A DNA stretch of 64,000 bases from Sympetrum striolatum (Eukaryota; Arthropoda; Insecta; Odonata; Libellulidae). A program made the translations under genes and the position numbers. Below are positions 12,590-26,083 of the stretch, piece after piece. The notes beneath the pieces were generated by a model. It worked only from the letters and a program-made list of their open reading frames with translations. It was not told the DNA's origin and made no database searches. The DNA lies in contig OX388345.1 in assembly GCA_947579665.1 (NCBI GenBank), positions 72,655,454 to 72,719,453 on the forward strand, in the 5' to 3' direction. Positions within the stretch are counted from its first letter, which is position 1. Every line of letters starts with the position of its first letter.

Positions 12590-13830
12590 CGTGCCGTTGA
12601 CGGACCGGCAGACTGTGTCCTCCTCGGTGGATGATGACTCGCAGGTGGTTTAACGGGGGCAGGGGAGGAACGCCGGCAACGAACACATGGGCTACTCGTG
12701 GACGCATTCTGTGCAGTTGCGAAAAGCGCCTCGGGCAACGACGACCCCGTGTATGCAGACCTGTCGAGGATCCTAAACCTCACCGGCGCCTGCGGAGGGC
12801 GATACATCTCCGCCCTCGGCGACTCCTCAACACAAGCACACTCGGAAAATAAACGAGTCTACGAAAGCAGCGAGACGAAAACCCAAGGGTCCTAGATGCG
12901 AACTTTGAGGCACCCTTCACACCATCGAAGAGCCTGCTAGAGAGGGCGTAAACTACCACAGAAACTCAACGGGGAACTGTTATTCCACTTTTACATCGGA
13001 TGACTCACTAAAAACACTCGCGACACGAGCAGAGAAAAACGTCTCGACGACACCGTTCGCTGGAAAAGTCCACTTCTCTTCCTTAGAGTAGTGCACGTTA
13101 GACTGAATGGGATTCACGGTAGCGGGCGGAAGGGGAGGCGGGGATGAGATAAAAGAAGCAGGGGGAGGAGGAAGCGTGCGGCGGGAGGGTAAACAGAGGA
13201 CGAGAAAGAAAAATCGCGTGTAGAGAGAGAGGAATAGGGGGGCGGGGCAGCTTACCGAGAGGGGGTAAGATGGAAGCTTTGAAGAACACGGTGATCGGAG
13301 GGTGGAGATGAAAAATGTAGTGGGGAGGAGGGGGAGAAGGGTCACTGAGTGATCACACTCCGCGGAGCGGCGACGTTGCCAAGCTGTCGGCGGCACCCAG
13401 ACCGTGCAGCCGGCATACGCACACCGCGGAGTGGGGAGTCGCCATAAGAAGTCACGGTCCGGGGAGCAGCGTGTGGAGGAATGGAAAACCGGGGAGGTAA
13501 TCACGAAGGGTGGGAGTCAATGGGAACAGCTCCATCGCACTTCTCCAGTTTCGCTACGAAAGGTGTTCTGCGCCATATGAGGTGTTGCTGAGTTGCAAAA
13601 TGCTTTCGGATGGACTTGCCGTCGGGTCCCCGCTGATGACCCGTGGAAAGACCCCGCGTCACTCACAATTCGCGGCGATTCACTGCGACGCGAGCGGTGA
13701 ACGCTCGGATGGTTCCACTTCTGTCCTAACGAGGAATGATGACGAGATGGGCTTTTCTATTGGGGGATCCGAATCGAACGCTACGTGATGGTGGATTGGG
13801 GCATCCGGGGTATGTCCGATGGCGAACCTT
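12590..13830. promoter_or_regulatory. Strongest GC/CpG-rich island in the window
   Basis: About 1.2 kb that is strikingly GC- and CpG-rich against the AT-rich surroundings. Parts include 12,590-12,830, a strongly purine-rich plus strand at about 13,105-13,350, and a CpG-dense stretch at 13,350-13,480. Short frames are open on both strands: about 65-78 codons at 12,471-12,895, about 174 codons on the minus strand at 12,980-13,504, and 92 codons on the plus strand at 13,510-13,788. The 174-codon frame is mostly Ser/Pro/Leu-rich, as expected from reading the pyrimidine strand, and resembles no family. A promoter, 5' UTR or first-exon region is a reasonable reading, as is an enhancer. No TATA box or splice pair can be firmly placed. 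Confidence 0.35.
13105..13350 (+). repeat. Purine-rich tract with G runs
   Basis: The plus strand is dominated by G and A, with several runs of three to six Gs separated by short gaps (13,120-13,190 and 13,235-13,340) and GAGAGAG near 13,222-13,230. Such strand asymmetry can form triplex or G-quadruplex DNA and includes words bound by GAGA-type factors. It also explains the long minus-strand open frame, since pyrimidine-rich codons avoid stops. Confidence 0.6.
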
Positions 13831-14880
13831 GATATGACGACGAGGAAATGTACACGAGAAAGTTATTTCGGTATTTCTAAGAGGATATTTCGCCATGCGA
13901 CTCCGTCACTAATTAAAAACTTGATACTTATAACGAAAAATATATGAATGGAGCTTACTTCTTCCAAAGTAATTCGAAAGAGTAAAAGGTTCCATTTAAA
14001 ACTGAAAAAGAAACAGCTATTGGAGCAAACACATATTTGGTCGCCCATGCAATAGAAAATATCTGGCAGCTCTGTCTAAGAGGCAACTTTTCAAAATGAG
14101 GAGTGAGGTACAGGTTTACTTTGCCCTTCATTTAATTGCTGAGACGATGCTATTAACGAACTAAGTCCAACCCATCTACGTCTTTGCTCTAATAAATCAA
14201 TTGAAAATTTAATAAATTTAAATTACAGAATCATACACGCTAGATTTTAGTTCGAAACTGAAAATGATTTATTCATACTATGAAAATTATAACAAAAATA
14301 TCAAATATGGCCAGTAATACATTTTTTCGTACATTTGTTCAAAATCCACACTTCCTGCGAAAACGGAAACTGTTCCTCTTTCCTTAAAGCACCACAATAC
14401 GATTAACTGCAATTAAGTGACATGAAGTTTTTCAAAACTGATTAAATACGTAAAAACAAGGGAAGCTATTTTCTGATAGCTTTTCCTCGTTGTGGGAGAA
14501 CCCAGAAATTTCTTTCTTAAGAATTCAGTGTAAGAAATTTCCAACGACTTTTTCAGACTTATCATGAAGCTTCTAACAAACAGCAATAACTCAACATCTC
14601 CTGGGGATTTTTAAATAAATACGCAGAAAACCTAGCAGCAAAGAAACACGACCTTCACCATAGACGCAGTAAAATAACCAAGTGGTTCTATTTGTTTTTT
14701 CAAAAAGAGATAGCAAAAAATTGGACGAGAGAAGAAAATGTAAAATCTAACACGAAGGAACTTCATCACGTGATATCGAGCAAACGTCAGCGAAAAAACA
14801 ATAGATACAACCACACCTAAAACCGCTAACTAAACTAACCAAGATTTAAGGAAAATCGTACCATTTTCATAAAGCGTTCT
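13831..14880. other. AT-rich non-coding DNA
   Basis: AT-rich DNA. Short minus-strand frames of about 60 codons are at chance level. No repeat is recognised. Confidence 0.5.
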
Positions 14881-15480
14881 TTTTATGGGTGAAGGAAACC
14901 CATCGGAATTCCGTTAGGCAGGGAGGCGGTTGAAGGATGGGGGAAAGCGAACAAAATAGTGGGGCGATAGGCACGAATGGAACGTGCTCTCTTTGTATGC
15001 ACCTACGGAAAGTCGCCCTATCCATCGCCGGTCATTCATGACGGTGTCGCAAGCGAGGCGATCGCAGCGTCGCAATGCAGAGCGGCGAGCAGAGCAACCT
15101 CGCTGCGGAGGGAGGCGAGGGTGGTGGGTTAGGAGGAGCAATTCACACCCTCCTTGTTTACTGTTTCCCTTTTCTCCCATATCTGACCTTCATTCTCACC
15201 GCTCCTCATATGGTTTAGACTGAAACAAGCTTTGGTTTATAGCTGAGCATTTGCATAAACTCAACACCGGCTCCTGGAGACCTAAAAAGAAGCCCTAAAG
15301 TTTGACGACGTGCTTGACCTTTGCTGACCTTTCGTCAACGTCCCTCTTTCTTCACGCGTCGCCGACAAATCTCTCTAGATTAAGTAGGAAAAGGGACGCG
15401 ATTGTGAAAATAATCGCCATCTAATTGAAAGCCCAAGTAGCTCGCGGAAAAAGTGGAACGGACGTATCTGTAGGAATCCC
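14881..15480. other. GC-richer unique block
   Basis: Another CpG-containing block, with paired short frames on opposite strands (about 79 and 88 codons at 14,914-15,223) that show no known domain. The core at 15,040-15,130 is the most GC-rich part. It is a candidate regulatory block or cryptic exon. Confidence 0.25.
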
Positions 15481-18400
15481 TCAGAGAAACAATGGACGAA
15501 TAAAGAGAACGAAAGTGAATGGTTTATAAATCGAAGTTGCGAAAGCTAAAATAATGACTTCATTACGACGGTGAAGGAGGTTAACGAGAACATGATTGAA
15601 TAAAGTCAACCGATGTTTGAATTGAAGAGTGAAGTGATGGGCAATCTATTTCGACGCAAAGCGTTGAAAATCATCTTTATATGAAAGTAAATTGATTAAA
15701 ATAATTGAAATTCATTTGAATTGATCAATTAAACCAAACACAACCTGACTCGAAAATTTTCATTCTGACTATATTTATTATTTACTCTTTTTAAACCCTT
15801 CCATATGCGACAAAAATACTAATTAAAATTAAACTAATTCGCAGAAATAAATCGATTTAATTACTAAAAAGTGAAAGCATTGAATGATTTATAAATAGAT
15901 CCTTAACATAATAAAAAGAGGAATCATGATAATGATGGAAAACTTTATTCAGCTAGTTACTCTTACGCGAATAAGACCCAAAAGTAAGCGCGAAGATTTG
16001 TATAACATGCTAAGACGAGATCAATAAATGTCATTATCAACTAAGAAAAAATATCCTATCTCTTCCTTCGTTGTAATTATCAATACATTAACCATAACAA
16101 AAAGGTATTAAAAATCTTTCATTAAAAAGTTTCTTTCTTCACAGCCAGGCAGCCATTATCAACTCCAATTCCAACAATAATAACTTAGGTTACAATGCAA
16201 CTCATATTTTCTAAATCCTACAGAAATGTGATTAACATCTTGTGAGTCAAAAACCAATCCTAGATTAAAAGATTATTACCGGGATTAATTATTCTGCGAA
16301 ATGGTTCCGGTTGGAATTCTTGATTAACTTCAAAATAATAATTTTCAAAGTAATATTCTTTTCTATTAAAATATCAACCAACTTTCCAAGCTACGTAATA
16401 GCAAACAATGAATAATTAAGACAAAGATGATTAGGGAAAGAACCACTTTGGTCAACTGAGATACACAAAGATCATACACTTAAACGACCCGCTACAATAA
16501 AATTATATGAATGACCGGGTCAATTATTAATGGATAAAATTAAGAAAAAGAAAAAAAATAGGCGTTCACGACATCAATCCTGGTGTCAGTCAAAACAATT
16601 AGTTTTTAATAAAGCAGATGGCATGATATCGATATCTCTAAGAAATAATTCTCATTGCGAAAACTAAATACTCGGGAAGCTTCAGAAAATTTAACTTATT
16701 ATTTTTCGGAAAATGAATCACTCCCTCCTAAACCGAATAGTCGCCAGGACATCGCCCTTGAGAGTATAGTTTTAGACGCGACGCCTTGGTATTCTTTTTC
16801 GGCCTGTCAGAGGAATTCAAGATAAACAGACGAACCTGGGAGCCCATTATATACATGTGGTGCGGAACCCTTTCATATTTTCGTCGGATGAAGCAATCTG
16901 CCACGGTGGATTCTTGGTGGATACTTAAATATTCCGGAAGTTTCAGAGGATCGATGCTTAAGCCTTCTGGAGCGAGTGATTAATTCTGCAGCGGCGGAAT
17001 GTGGAAATGAAAGTAAAACAGGTGACACCTGGGAAGCGAGGGCCGAAAGGTATGCGTCCACGACCTTCCTCGGTGGGCCACGTAATAAACGGGGGCATAA
17101 AAATGAACTGAATACGTCTAGATAATTTCCGAGCAGAGTTTCTTTTGATAGAGAAAGCGTGCATTCCGTACCAGACTTGAATTTTCAAATAAAATTCGGT
17201 ATAGTATAGCTGAAAACCGTGAATTGTGTAACAGTGGCGAATTTAAACAATAATAATAATTAATAATGTATTAGGCATTAAATTAACTTTTTTAGGCATT
17301 AGCAATCGGAGATCCAAGACGAAAACGTCGGACGTAGGCACCTAAGAGTAATAATGATAGTAAAATATGAAATAATAAACACTTGATATAAAAAATAGAT
17401 AAAAATGCTTATCAAAGACAACTCAGTCTTTCCTATAAAAAATATTCATTTACGCTCAATATTGATTTATGAATTCCAATATAACTACATCGATTCCACT
17501 AAGTGTTACGTTTAAATCACATCTACTCATCTAAGCTACGCAACACACTATAAATATTAAACAACATTGAACTGCCTGAAGAAATTTCTTTCTTGAAGTT
17601 GAAAAAGTATATGAATTAAATCTTTACTGTGCGACATTAATTGTAGCATTCTTTAGAAGGAGAACCTCAGCACACAAACAGCTCAATGCGAGTGATTTTA
17701 AGTCTGCCAACGGCACAGAAGAACGTTTCTGGTCCAAAGGAAATCAATTTTTGGGAGTGTTCAAATTCTTATAACTGAATTACTCACATATCTTCTAGCA
17801 ACGATATTTAATACCGGTAAGAATAAAACATTTCAATAAATTATTGTTATATTTGAATCGATAAACGATCGATATCGATAATCGATGCACCAAAACATAC
17901 GTAAATTGAATCATAACTACCTTAGAGTATCGTAAAAATGTGGTAATACAATAATGAATGACTATAATACACATAGTAATGATTACATCAAATTTACTTG
18001 ACCGCGTTACAGCCGCAGTGTTTCATACGTAGGAATGTTTAAGACAAGAGACGCAATTTCAGATCAATCTTAGAGATGTAAAATCATCAATCTACAAACA
18101 TTTCATCAAAATAAGAGTAAACAAACGGAAGAATGACGGAAACAACTGCGTCGCACGAAAGCTCGAAATTCGCCGTCGCGCAGAATAGTCCCAGAACCAC
18201 CTGAGAAAACTCAATATCCCCACAGCTATAAAAAGTCAAGGTGTTATATCGAGATGTTTGCTATGATGATTATTCATGCCGCTGCTCGTTTGGTTTACCT
18301 AGCAAACGATATACAAGACACCTAAGTGGTGGGAGATTCGAGATTCAAGGCTCCGAGCAAGTCGTCAGCAATAATTTATTGATAGAATCAACAATTCCGC

Positions 18401-20440
18401 GATCTTTGGGATCCGTGATTGTTTACCGCAATCAACCAATTTCGCCGTCGAGGCAACTTCGGAAATTTATAGAACAAGATGAAGAAGTAATGGCGCAGTT
18501 GCTCTATACTGGAGAGTCTTACTGTTAACGTAGAACGAGTTTATATCGAAATGAAATAGTAAAGACGAAAGAATTCTTCAAGAAAAAATTATGCTTTATT
18601 AACCTTAGTAGTTTTTTGGAAAAAATTTACTTAAAAATGCCGAAGACATTGAAATTAACATTATCTTATTTGTTATAAAATGCCTTTGTCAGAACCGAAA
18701 ACTTTATGCTCCGAATCTTTGTAATATTAAAATAATTCTATACGAAGGACAAGAGTCTGCGAATTTGTAATACTGCGAAGTTTGCTATTAATTGCAATGC
18801 AATATCTTTCGCTGACGTGGGAGGATTTGGAGTAATGAAGTTGGATCAGCTCTTAAACCTCGTTAAGCTTAATAGGATCTTTAACAGTGACAAAGCTATA
18901 AACCACTTTTGAAATCTTCTGTGGAAGTGAACAAAGCAATTGACGCTAGACGTTATCGACGCTCAACAAACGTGCGAAAGGAAGATTGATAAGAATTCAA
19001 GTCTCTTAAGTTATTAGACGTCGATAGAGGAAGTGGGGGTCGAATATTGAGAGTAGAAGTGTTTAATTAATTCAGTTTAGAATACGAAGTAAAAGACTGG
19101 GGGGATACCAAGATTTAAGATGGTAGATGACATACAGGATACGATAAGCTAACAATAAAGGAAAATAAATGGCAATGAATAGGGAATAAAGAGGCACAGG
19201 AACATATAGAAGGGTAGGACATTCAAGTTATGTATAGGAAACAACCTAAGGTACGCTAAATATCGTTCTTGATACTTGGCCTCCAGTGATATTTGGCCTC
19301 CAGAAGTACAAACCCACAATTATACATTCTTCACTGAAAAGAATGCGAAATAAATACGAATGCGAAAAAGTGTAACACAAGAAAAACGAAAACAACCCCC
19401 ACGACCTTGTAGTAAAAGAAATAGAAAACACATCCCTTCACCTGGAACGAATAGCATTTGAAAGTAAATAGTTGCGGTTAGAAAGGTGTCGCGTAAGAAA
19501 AATTACCACGCTTGAGACTTGAACGGCCACAAAAAAAATGGATGCATGGATGAGGCGTATAATGTTTTCGATACTAAATCTTCGATGGGATCGACGCAAA
19601 CAGGTGGAGAAAAAATACCAGGGGAATCTCAGTATCTTGAGGCCTTATCATAAAGATGCGGGGATTAAGAAGTTTTTGGCAGCCATGCAGAATGAGCACC
19701 TTGGGGGACAGACAGTCGAAGGCCTTTAAACAGCCCTTCCTGCCAACTTACGTAAATCTACAGCAATACATTTATCAGAAAGAAAAAAATAATGAAATTG
19801 CTATAAGATGAAAGAGAGCATGATTAGGAAGTGAGAGGTGTCACGTTGATACCTCGCAAAACATCAATAAGTTATCACTTCAATTAATGTTTATAACTAC
19901 TATCGACATTAAAATAGCTAAAAAATGTTGCGCACAATAATTTCACCGCTTATTTATGAAAAGAAAAAGAGTTCGCAAACGATCATTGGTCATAAACAAT
20001 CGTTACCAAACATCAGAATCTGCAAAAACGTTCAATTCCACTTGGATTTAAATGCCAAGATAAACGAACATAATGTCAAAATGAAAATAAATAAGGCTGT
20101 CAATGATTCGTTTCATCCCATTAGAAGAGTAATATTCTCTACGAAATGAAAATTCAAACTTCGAGCTTTGGTGCAATTTAAACTAATTGTTCACTACTGT
20201 AAGCAGATCCCGAAAACAATCATACTGAAAAAGAATTATCGTTAATGTATGCAGGAAAGCTATGAATTACTTTTTTCATCGTCACGAATGCCCTCACTGA
20301 AAGTAACCAGAGATTCCGTGATTTTAAATAGTCATTAGCATTGCCATAGGCATATAGAGACACAAAATTCGAACCTGCTCATATTTTCTCTCAATAGTTC
20401 ACCGAATCAAGCTCAGAAACATCGCTAAACCTCTAATTTT
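15481..20440. other. Mostly AT-rich non-coding DNA
   Basis: About 5 kb of AT-rich DNA. Slightly GC-richer patches lie at 16,735-17,090 and 18,120-18,530. The longest frame is 95 codons on the plus strand (18,241-18,528), with no recognised domain. The ATCGAT cluster at 17,857-17,886 is listed separately. No mobile element is recognised. Confidence 0.45.
17857..17886. promoter_or_regulatory. Cluster of ATCGAT motifs including a DRE palindrome
   Basis: Four ATCGAT words fall within 30 bases, and TATCGATA (17,873-17,880) is a perfect match to the element bound by insect DREF. Overlapping self-complementary words make the whole segment able to pair with itself. Whether it is bound is unknown, since no gene start is visible next to it. 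Confidence 0.3.
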
Positions 20441-20760
20441 CACATAAACAAACCTGACGTCACCGCTGCGAAATATACTCCACAAAAACTTCGCGATTCG
20501 CTGCGAACAAAAACGAAACGTTAATCCGTCACTTTGATCGTCGTTTCGCAAGCACGCTTAAATTAGCCGCGCGTGACGCTTCCGCCTGCAAATCAGCGCC
20601 ATCTATTACATCGCACAAAAGATAGAGAGGTGCTCCCTTTGATGCTGCAGCAGGTGTCTATATGAGCATCATTCGTAGCGTGACCGTCAGATGTTACATC
20701 TATCGCTGTATGATGTGAACGCAGGCAGGACGAAATAAGCGCATTAGACGCAAAACAAGG
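20441..20760. other. GC-richer unique block with a CRE palindrome
   Basis: A short CpG-containing block beginning at the perfect CREB/ATF palindrome TGACGTCA (20,455-20,462). A minus-strand frame of 114 codons (20,593-20,937) runs through its right end and into AT-rich DNA. It has a hydrophobic stretch but no recognised family, and is likely chance. Confidence 0.25.
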
Positions 20761-23700
20761 TGTTTTTGCATCCACTACGGTACAGGCTATCCAACAGAAA
20801 AACGTAAAGAGGAAGAGGTTATTATTAACCACACATTTTATTTGTCTGTTCAAAGAAAATGGTATCAATTGAACAACACACACGCTAATTAATAATAATA
20901 AAATGTATTTACGCGAGATTGAAACAGAAAGACTCATCTCCCATCAAAGCCATTGTCATATCTTATATAATCGTTTATTTAAATGGATGATATGAGAGAA
21001 ATGAGAAGAATTGTGCATTAAAAAAACTTAAGTAATTCTTAGGGAAATATAACAATCCAATGCAGGAAAACACCAAGAAAGAATAGGGGTGTGAAAAACC
21101 AGCGCTAACCTACCGATAGTAATAGCTAAAAGATGAAGAGAAACAAAGGAAAATAACAAAAAATATAAATACACAATCAATAACTGGATGTAAATTGTAA
21201 CATAAAAACCAAGAGAAACGTGAAATCCAGGAGTATTTTTAAAAGCTGTCAATCAACGTTCGATTCGAAATAGTAAGTTCTCCGAACGTTTACTACCGAG
21301 TGTATCAAAGCTGCTAAGGATATAAATTCGTCCTCTAATTGCTTGAATAGATGACTGAATGACATTCGCTATATGAACTTATCTCCTGGCTGGACGATCC
21401 GAGTTTGATGGATATACGATTGAGAAGATTGACGTATCAATCATTAACTATTTATGGTGTCGAAGTGAAAGGATTTTCCTCAATTGAAATTTTAAGAATT
21501 CTGTTCATAAGGCATTTCAAAAATATAAATTAAGCCACTGATTTAGATGAATATAAAAGCGATTAATTATAATTTTCTACTCGTTACCAATATCGAAACA
21601 CCTTAGGAAATAAATGAATGAATAATCCTAATGTGTAGATTAAATATTATACCAAACTATCTACACGTTACCAATATTGAAACATCCTAAGAAATAAATG
21701 AACGTTTAATCTTAATGTGTAGATTTAACTTCATATCAAACTTTCATAATATGATTTGCAAAGAATCGGTAATAATTCGCTAGATTCCTTTCAGTTCGCA
21801 GAGCATAAGAGAAATATAATCCCATTAAAAGTATCTCAAGCATCTCTTTCGGTTAACTATAGCTGTCAAACAGTGACAAATGCGGCGCGACTGGAGGCCC
21901 TCGTCATCAACAATGCGTCAGATAAATGTAAGGGTCAGAGGTCTCTGGAATTGAAGTCATTTTAGACATTTTCAGATATAAAACTCAATATTTATGAAGA
22001 GATGCAAATATTGCGCTATGTTGAGAATACAAAAGAAAAGTACTAAGTGACACCTATGACTCGGAAGAAGATTTCGATGATGAAGATTTACAGCCTCGGC
22101 TGCTTACGCAATTGTGACGTTTGTCTAGTTGTTATTTATGAATTGATGACAAGTAGCTTACAAAAATCTTCTAGTCGAAGAGAAGATGCTAAGAATAAGA
22201 GTTATTAAATCTTGTTCAATTGCCGCTCCAGCAAAACCTAATATTAACTTTAACGAAGATAACTTTTCTGCAGGTATTTCAGGGAAAGCTCTTTTTTTCT
22301 AAGTATCCATTATTAGATAGGTTTATATTATCCTTGGTAATTAATTCACCTAGGAGTCACTGTTAAAATGGCACCGAATGTAATCATAACAGAATAGAGC
22401 TGACTATTGATTTTTTAACTAACGACAATCCACAAAAAAATGTCGGAAATTTTAAAATGATGTAAAATTCAAACTCAGTAGTTGGATAATTTCAAGTTAA
22501 TCGGCAGTTACGATTATGTAATATCCATAAGCAATCGCACTCCTACCTCATACTGTGAGCTTTTACTCGCCTTCTGATGCAACCTCAGCCTCCCACAAAG
22601 TATCGACTTACTATGCTCCGACAGTATATGACTTCCAAGATAACACTGTACGGTCTATCCTTATCTTCTAATGTTTTGCTTTAAAGATTTAGATAATATT
22701 TCTGACATACAGATGATCATAAATATTTTCCTAGTTCTTAAGTACAAAATATCAAAATAAAAGATAAGAATGATGAAGACATGCGCCCAAAAATGATTCA
22801 GAAGATATTTTAAAAATTGAGTTCGTCGTGCCTTTTGCATTGGGCGTGGCAACGAAAATAAAAAAAATACGATTAGATATACTAGATAATAAGCTATTGT
22901 AATATTACTTGGATTCATTATAATTAATGGAAAAGTACTTGGATATCATTAAATAGTTAATTTTGGAAAAAAAAATCTGTGGAAGTTACCAATTGTACGC
23001 GAATAAGTACACTTGAATTACTGAACCCTAGTTATACCAATGAAATATTCATAGAACTAGAATTACTTATCAAACTTCATTATCGAGATTGAAGATTACT
23101 TTTAATTCTGGATTACCCATGATACATATCCCAATTCTTTATCTTGAAGTAAACAAAGGTAAGTACATCTACCTTACAGCTATCTTGAGATTATTTGCTG
23201 GCGTTGATTCTGTATCTGAATCACTCACGACGAACAAAAGCAAGGCAATCAGAGAGATGTTTCTAAGCTGAAGGTCGCTGAGATAAGCTCAACTACCAAA
23301 ATAAATCACATACAGATAAAGTAGTTAGTTTATACATTTACATTTATAACTTGAGATGATTAATACAATCATTTCGATAAAACATTTTCCTTCGATAAAT
23401 TTTGTTATTTTGTATTTATAAAATAAATTAGTTTTAATAATTCCAGAAACATTGCCTCAATTTTGACGAACGACCACATTTAATTCAACATAACCGGGGT
23501 TACTAAATATAGTATTCCATAACAGGAAAAATATTTAAGGAATCAATTTTCCGAGAAAAAAATCCTGATTAAATTTTGACTTAGAAAAAAAGAAGAGTAC
23601 AAAAATTCATCGGAGTAATTTCGACGCATATTCGCCTATTTTCCTTGAAAAATTGATTCCAGGTGTATTTCTCCAGTAACCGAATTATTATCGAGCACTT

Positions 23701-25440
23701 CATGAGAGTCAAAAAACTAAATATCGCGTAATCTATACTGAAAAAACGAGAATAATATTTAAATTGCATTAGACGTATTTATAAGATCAGATTCGTAACA
23801 ACCCTCTTCAAATGTTGACGACATATATTAAATATAAATTACATAAATGTACAAAAACACCAACCGAAATCCCAATAAGAAAAACGAGAAAATTATATTT
23901 TTTAAATCATCAAAAAGAGGCAAAGGTATATTTGTATAATTAACAAGGAAAAGGGTTAGGGTATCGTTGTACATAAGGGCCTACACCCAAGAAAAATACC
24001 AAGGCAAAATAGAATTGAAAGATATCTTCCCTGTACCGTCAGACTTTTTTCAAGTCCGTTTTTCCTTATGAAAAAGTGGGTTATTTAATTAGGGATTTTC
24101 GCAATAAAATATTACCTAAAACTCGAAAAAAAACTTGCTCTTGACGAAACTTTACTTATCTTAAAATACGAAGGTAATTTTCTTGTGAAAACATCTTCTA
24201 CAGCACTTCATTCAATTCCGAAAGACGGAAAGAGGGAGGACTAATGGGGAAGGTAAGAAAAAATTCATGAGACGCGAAGACAAATCGCAGGTCGGGTAAT
24301 GAAGAAAGATGTGGAAATGCCGCAAAGCGGTTGAGTCGGGAGGGATAGGTAACTGAACCCGGCAATAAAAGGAAAATAAATTGAATTAGCGGCAATAGAA
24401 AAAGCAGGCGGCAGCAAATATTGCGACCAGATCCCGCAAGACTAAAGAACGAGGCCGAATTTCGACGCCATTTCGATAAAAGGGCAATAATCATCCATTT
24501 TTACAGCCCAAAACCATACCGGGATCTAGGGTATTCATATGTGGCAATTATGCGATAAAATTTTATTGCCTCGGTGGTGGATGGGTTTAAATGGGTGGCG
24601 GATGACTGTTAGAGGATTTGGAAATGAGTTCGCTACGTGGATACATGTAAAGCCTCTAAATTGATGTCGTTATGAAACAGAAAGGTTAATAATTATGGAA
24701 CTTATTCCCTAGTATACGACACGTAGGTAAAAAAAACCTTCATAAAATGTATAATTATATTGGCTACATTGCCTAAAAAAATATAAGATATATATTGAAG
24801 AAAATTTTTCTCCACAGCTATAATGAGAGGTTGTGATACAATCTTATTATACTATCAAAACTGGAAATGAAAAACTCATTTTTCTAGCGTTCATTTTTTA
24901 AGATCTACAAAACCAGTCGAGATGAAGTTCAAAAAATCCAAAACAAATTAGATGAAAAACTGGGCATACTTTCGACGAGAATTATGGCGAGGCATACACT
25001 TTTTACTTATTATAAAAACAATTACTTCGTCATTTGAATAACTAACTATGGCAAGCAGGCATTTGAGGGACTACATATTCCATACACCTGTATATACTTA
25101 GACTTACGAACGTGATTCGTTACATTCTGAAGTTCGTATTTAAAACAGCCTTGCAATTTTTTAAAATTTCTTTTTATGAATGTATTTTTGTGCACGACAT
25201 TTTTAGTTTTTACATAGCTTTTGGAAAACATTTTCCATACATTTTTTCTACGATGATTCCTTTCATCGATTCAGGGAAGAATGTTAAAATAATAATGGTG
25301 AAAATCTACGAAACCAAAATACAAACCCTCGTGAACTGAAATCAAACAAACCAACGTTATAAACGCGATGCGCTTAGCTTAATTAGATCCACAGTTGGCA
25401 CCAGGGAACAGTTTACTGAGCGATCAAATAGACGACATTG
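20761..25440. other. Mostly AT-rich non-coding DNA
   Basis: AT-rich throughout, with a GC-richer patch at 24,190-24,640 that has a 98-codon minus-strand frame of no known family. The 84 bp duplication at 21,577-21,744 is listed separately. No other repeat or gene is recognised. Confidence 0.5.
21577..21744. repeat. 84 bp tandem duplication, two diverged copies
   Basis: Copy one is 21,577-21,660 and copy two 21,661-21,744. Both begin CTAC.CGTTACCAATAT and share GAAATAAATGAA and TAATGTGTAGATT at the same offsets. By eye about 15 of 84 positions differ, so the duplication is old. Neither copy has an open frame. No third copy is seen. Confidence 0.85.
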
Positions 25441-25442
25441 CG

Positions 25443-25522
25443 TACACTCCTGGAAAAATTAACGCAGCACCTCCCTAGCGATCCTTACGGCCGGTGCTGC
25501 GTTAATTTTGGCCAGGAGTGTA
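25443..25522. mobile_element. Tc1-type MITE, 80 bp including TA target site
   Basis: A short palindromic element lies between TA dinucleotides (25,443-25,444 and 25,521-25,522). The arms begin CACTCCTGG and include AAATTAACGCAGCACC. They are about 28-30 bases long and complementary apart from a small indel and mismatch near the GGCC (GGAA in the left arm). Only about 20 bases lie between them. The TA duplication and a CAnTCCTGGCCAAAATT-like end are typical of Tc1/mariner superfamily elements. There is no room for a transposase, so movement would have to be in trans. Confidence 0.85.
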
Positions 25523-25559
25523 CATATGCCTATATACTTGGGATAATAAAAGCACCATG

Positions 25560-26083
25560 GTTCGTTTGCAGGAATTAAATCCGTACCTAAAGGCCAAAGA
25601 GTAGTACAAAAATAGTTCGTTCATCGAAAAGTTAGTATATACAACGGATTTTAATTCGAGGTATTATTGTATATCTTTGTTGATAGTTGAGTTGAGGATT
25701 CTATCTCATAGATTAAGCCTAACTGGACGTATTTTTGAAGTGATGGCCTTAAAAGTTTATAATAAATTGCCCGACCCTATCAAAGACAATAAAAATGTAC
25801 AATTCGGTAAACAATTAAAAGATTTCTCCTAACGAAAACTTACTACAGTGTAAATGAATTTGTAAATGAGGGGAACTTGTGATATGTTAAAAAGATGAAA
25901 TGTGAGAATAAGAATAAAATCTATGCTGTATTATAATTCAAATTTATGTTGTTCAATGCTGTACCATAATTCTATGTAATGTGTTTCTAATGTAAATTAG
26001 ATTCTGCTATGTCGGTGTGATTATTGATGATTTATCCTATACATGCATATGTATGTCCATGGGTGAATAAAATTTATTATTAT
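25560..26083 (+). mobile_element. Non-LTR retrotransposon 3' end with a broken ORF2 C-terminus
   Basis: A plus-strand frame from about 25,683 reads the extreme C-terminus of a jockey/CR1-like reverse transcriptase protein. SHRLSLTGR is followed by VYNKLPDPIKDNKNVQFG, the widely conserved 'LYNxLP..IK...F' block, at 25,755-25,808. The frame shifts by one base near 25,823, after which TKTYYSVNEFVNE continues in another frame. About 200 bases of 3' UTR follow, ending AATAAAATTTATTATTATT (26,067-26,083). The 5' part, including RT and endonuclease, is absent, which is the usual result of truncated reverse transcription. The copy is dead. The same C-terminal signature recurs at 52 kb. Confidence 0.8.

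Noticed and set aside
12980..13504. 174-codon minus-strand open frame, the longest in the window
   Set aside because: It reads the pyrimidine-rich complement of a purine tract, giving Ser/Pro/Leu/Phe-rich sequence without a recognisable domain. The composition explains the lack of stops.
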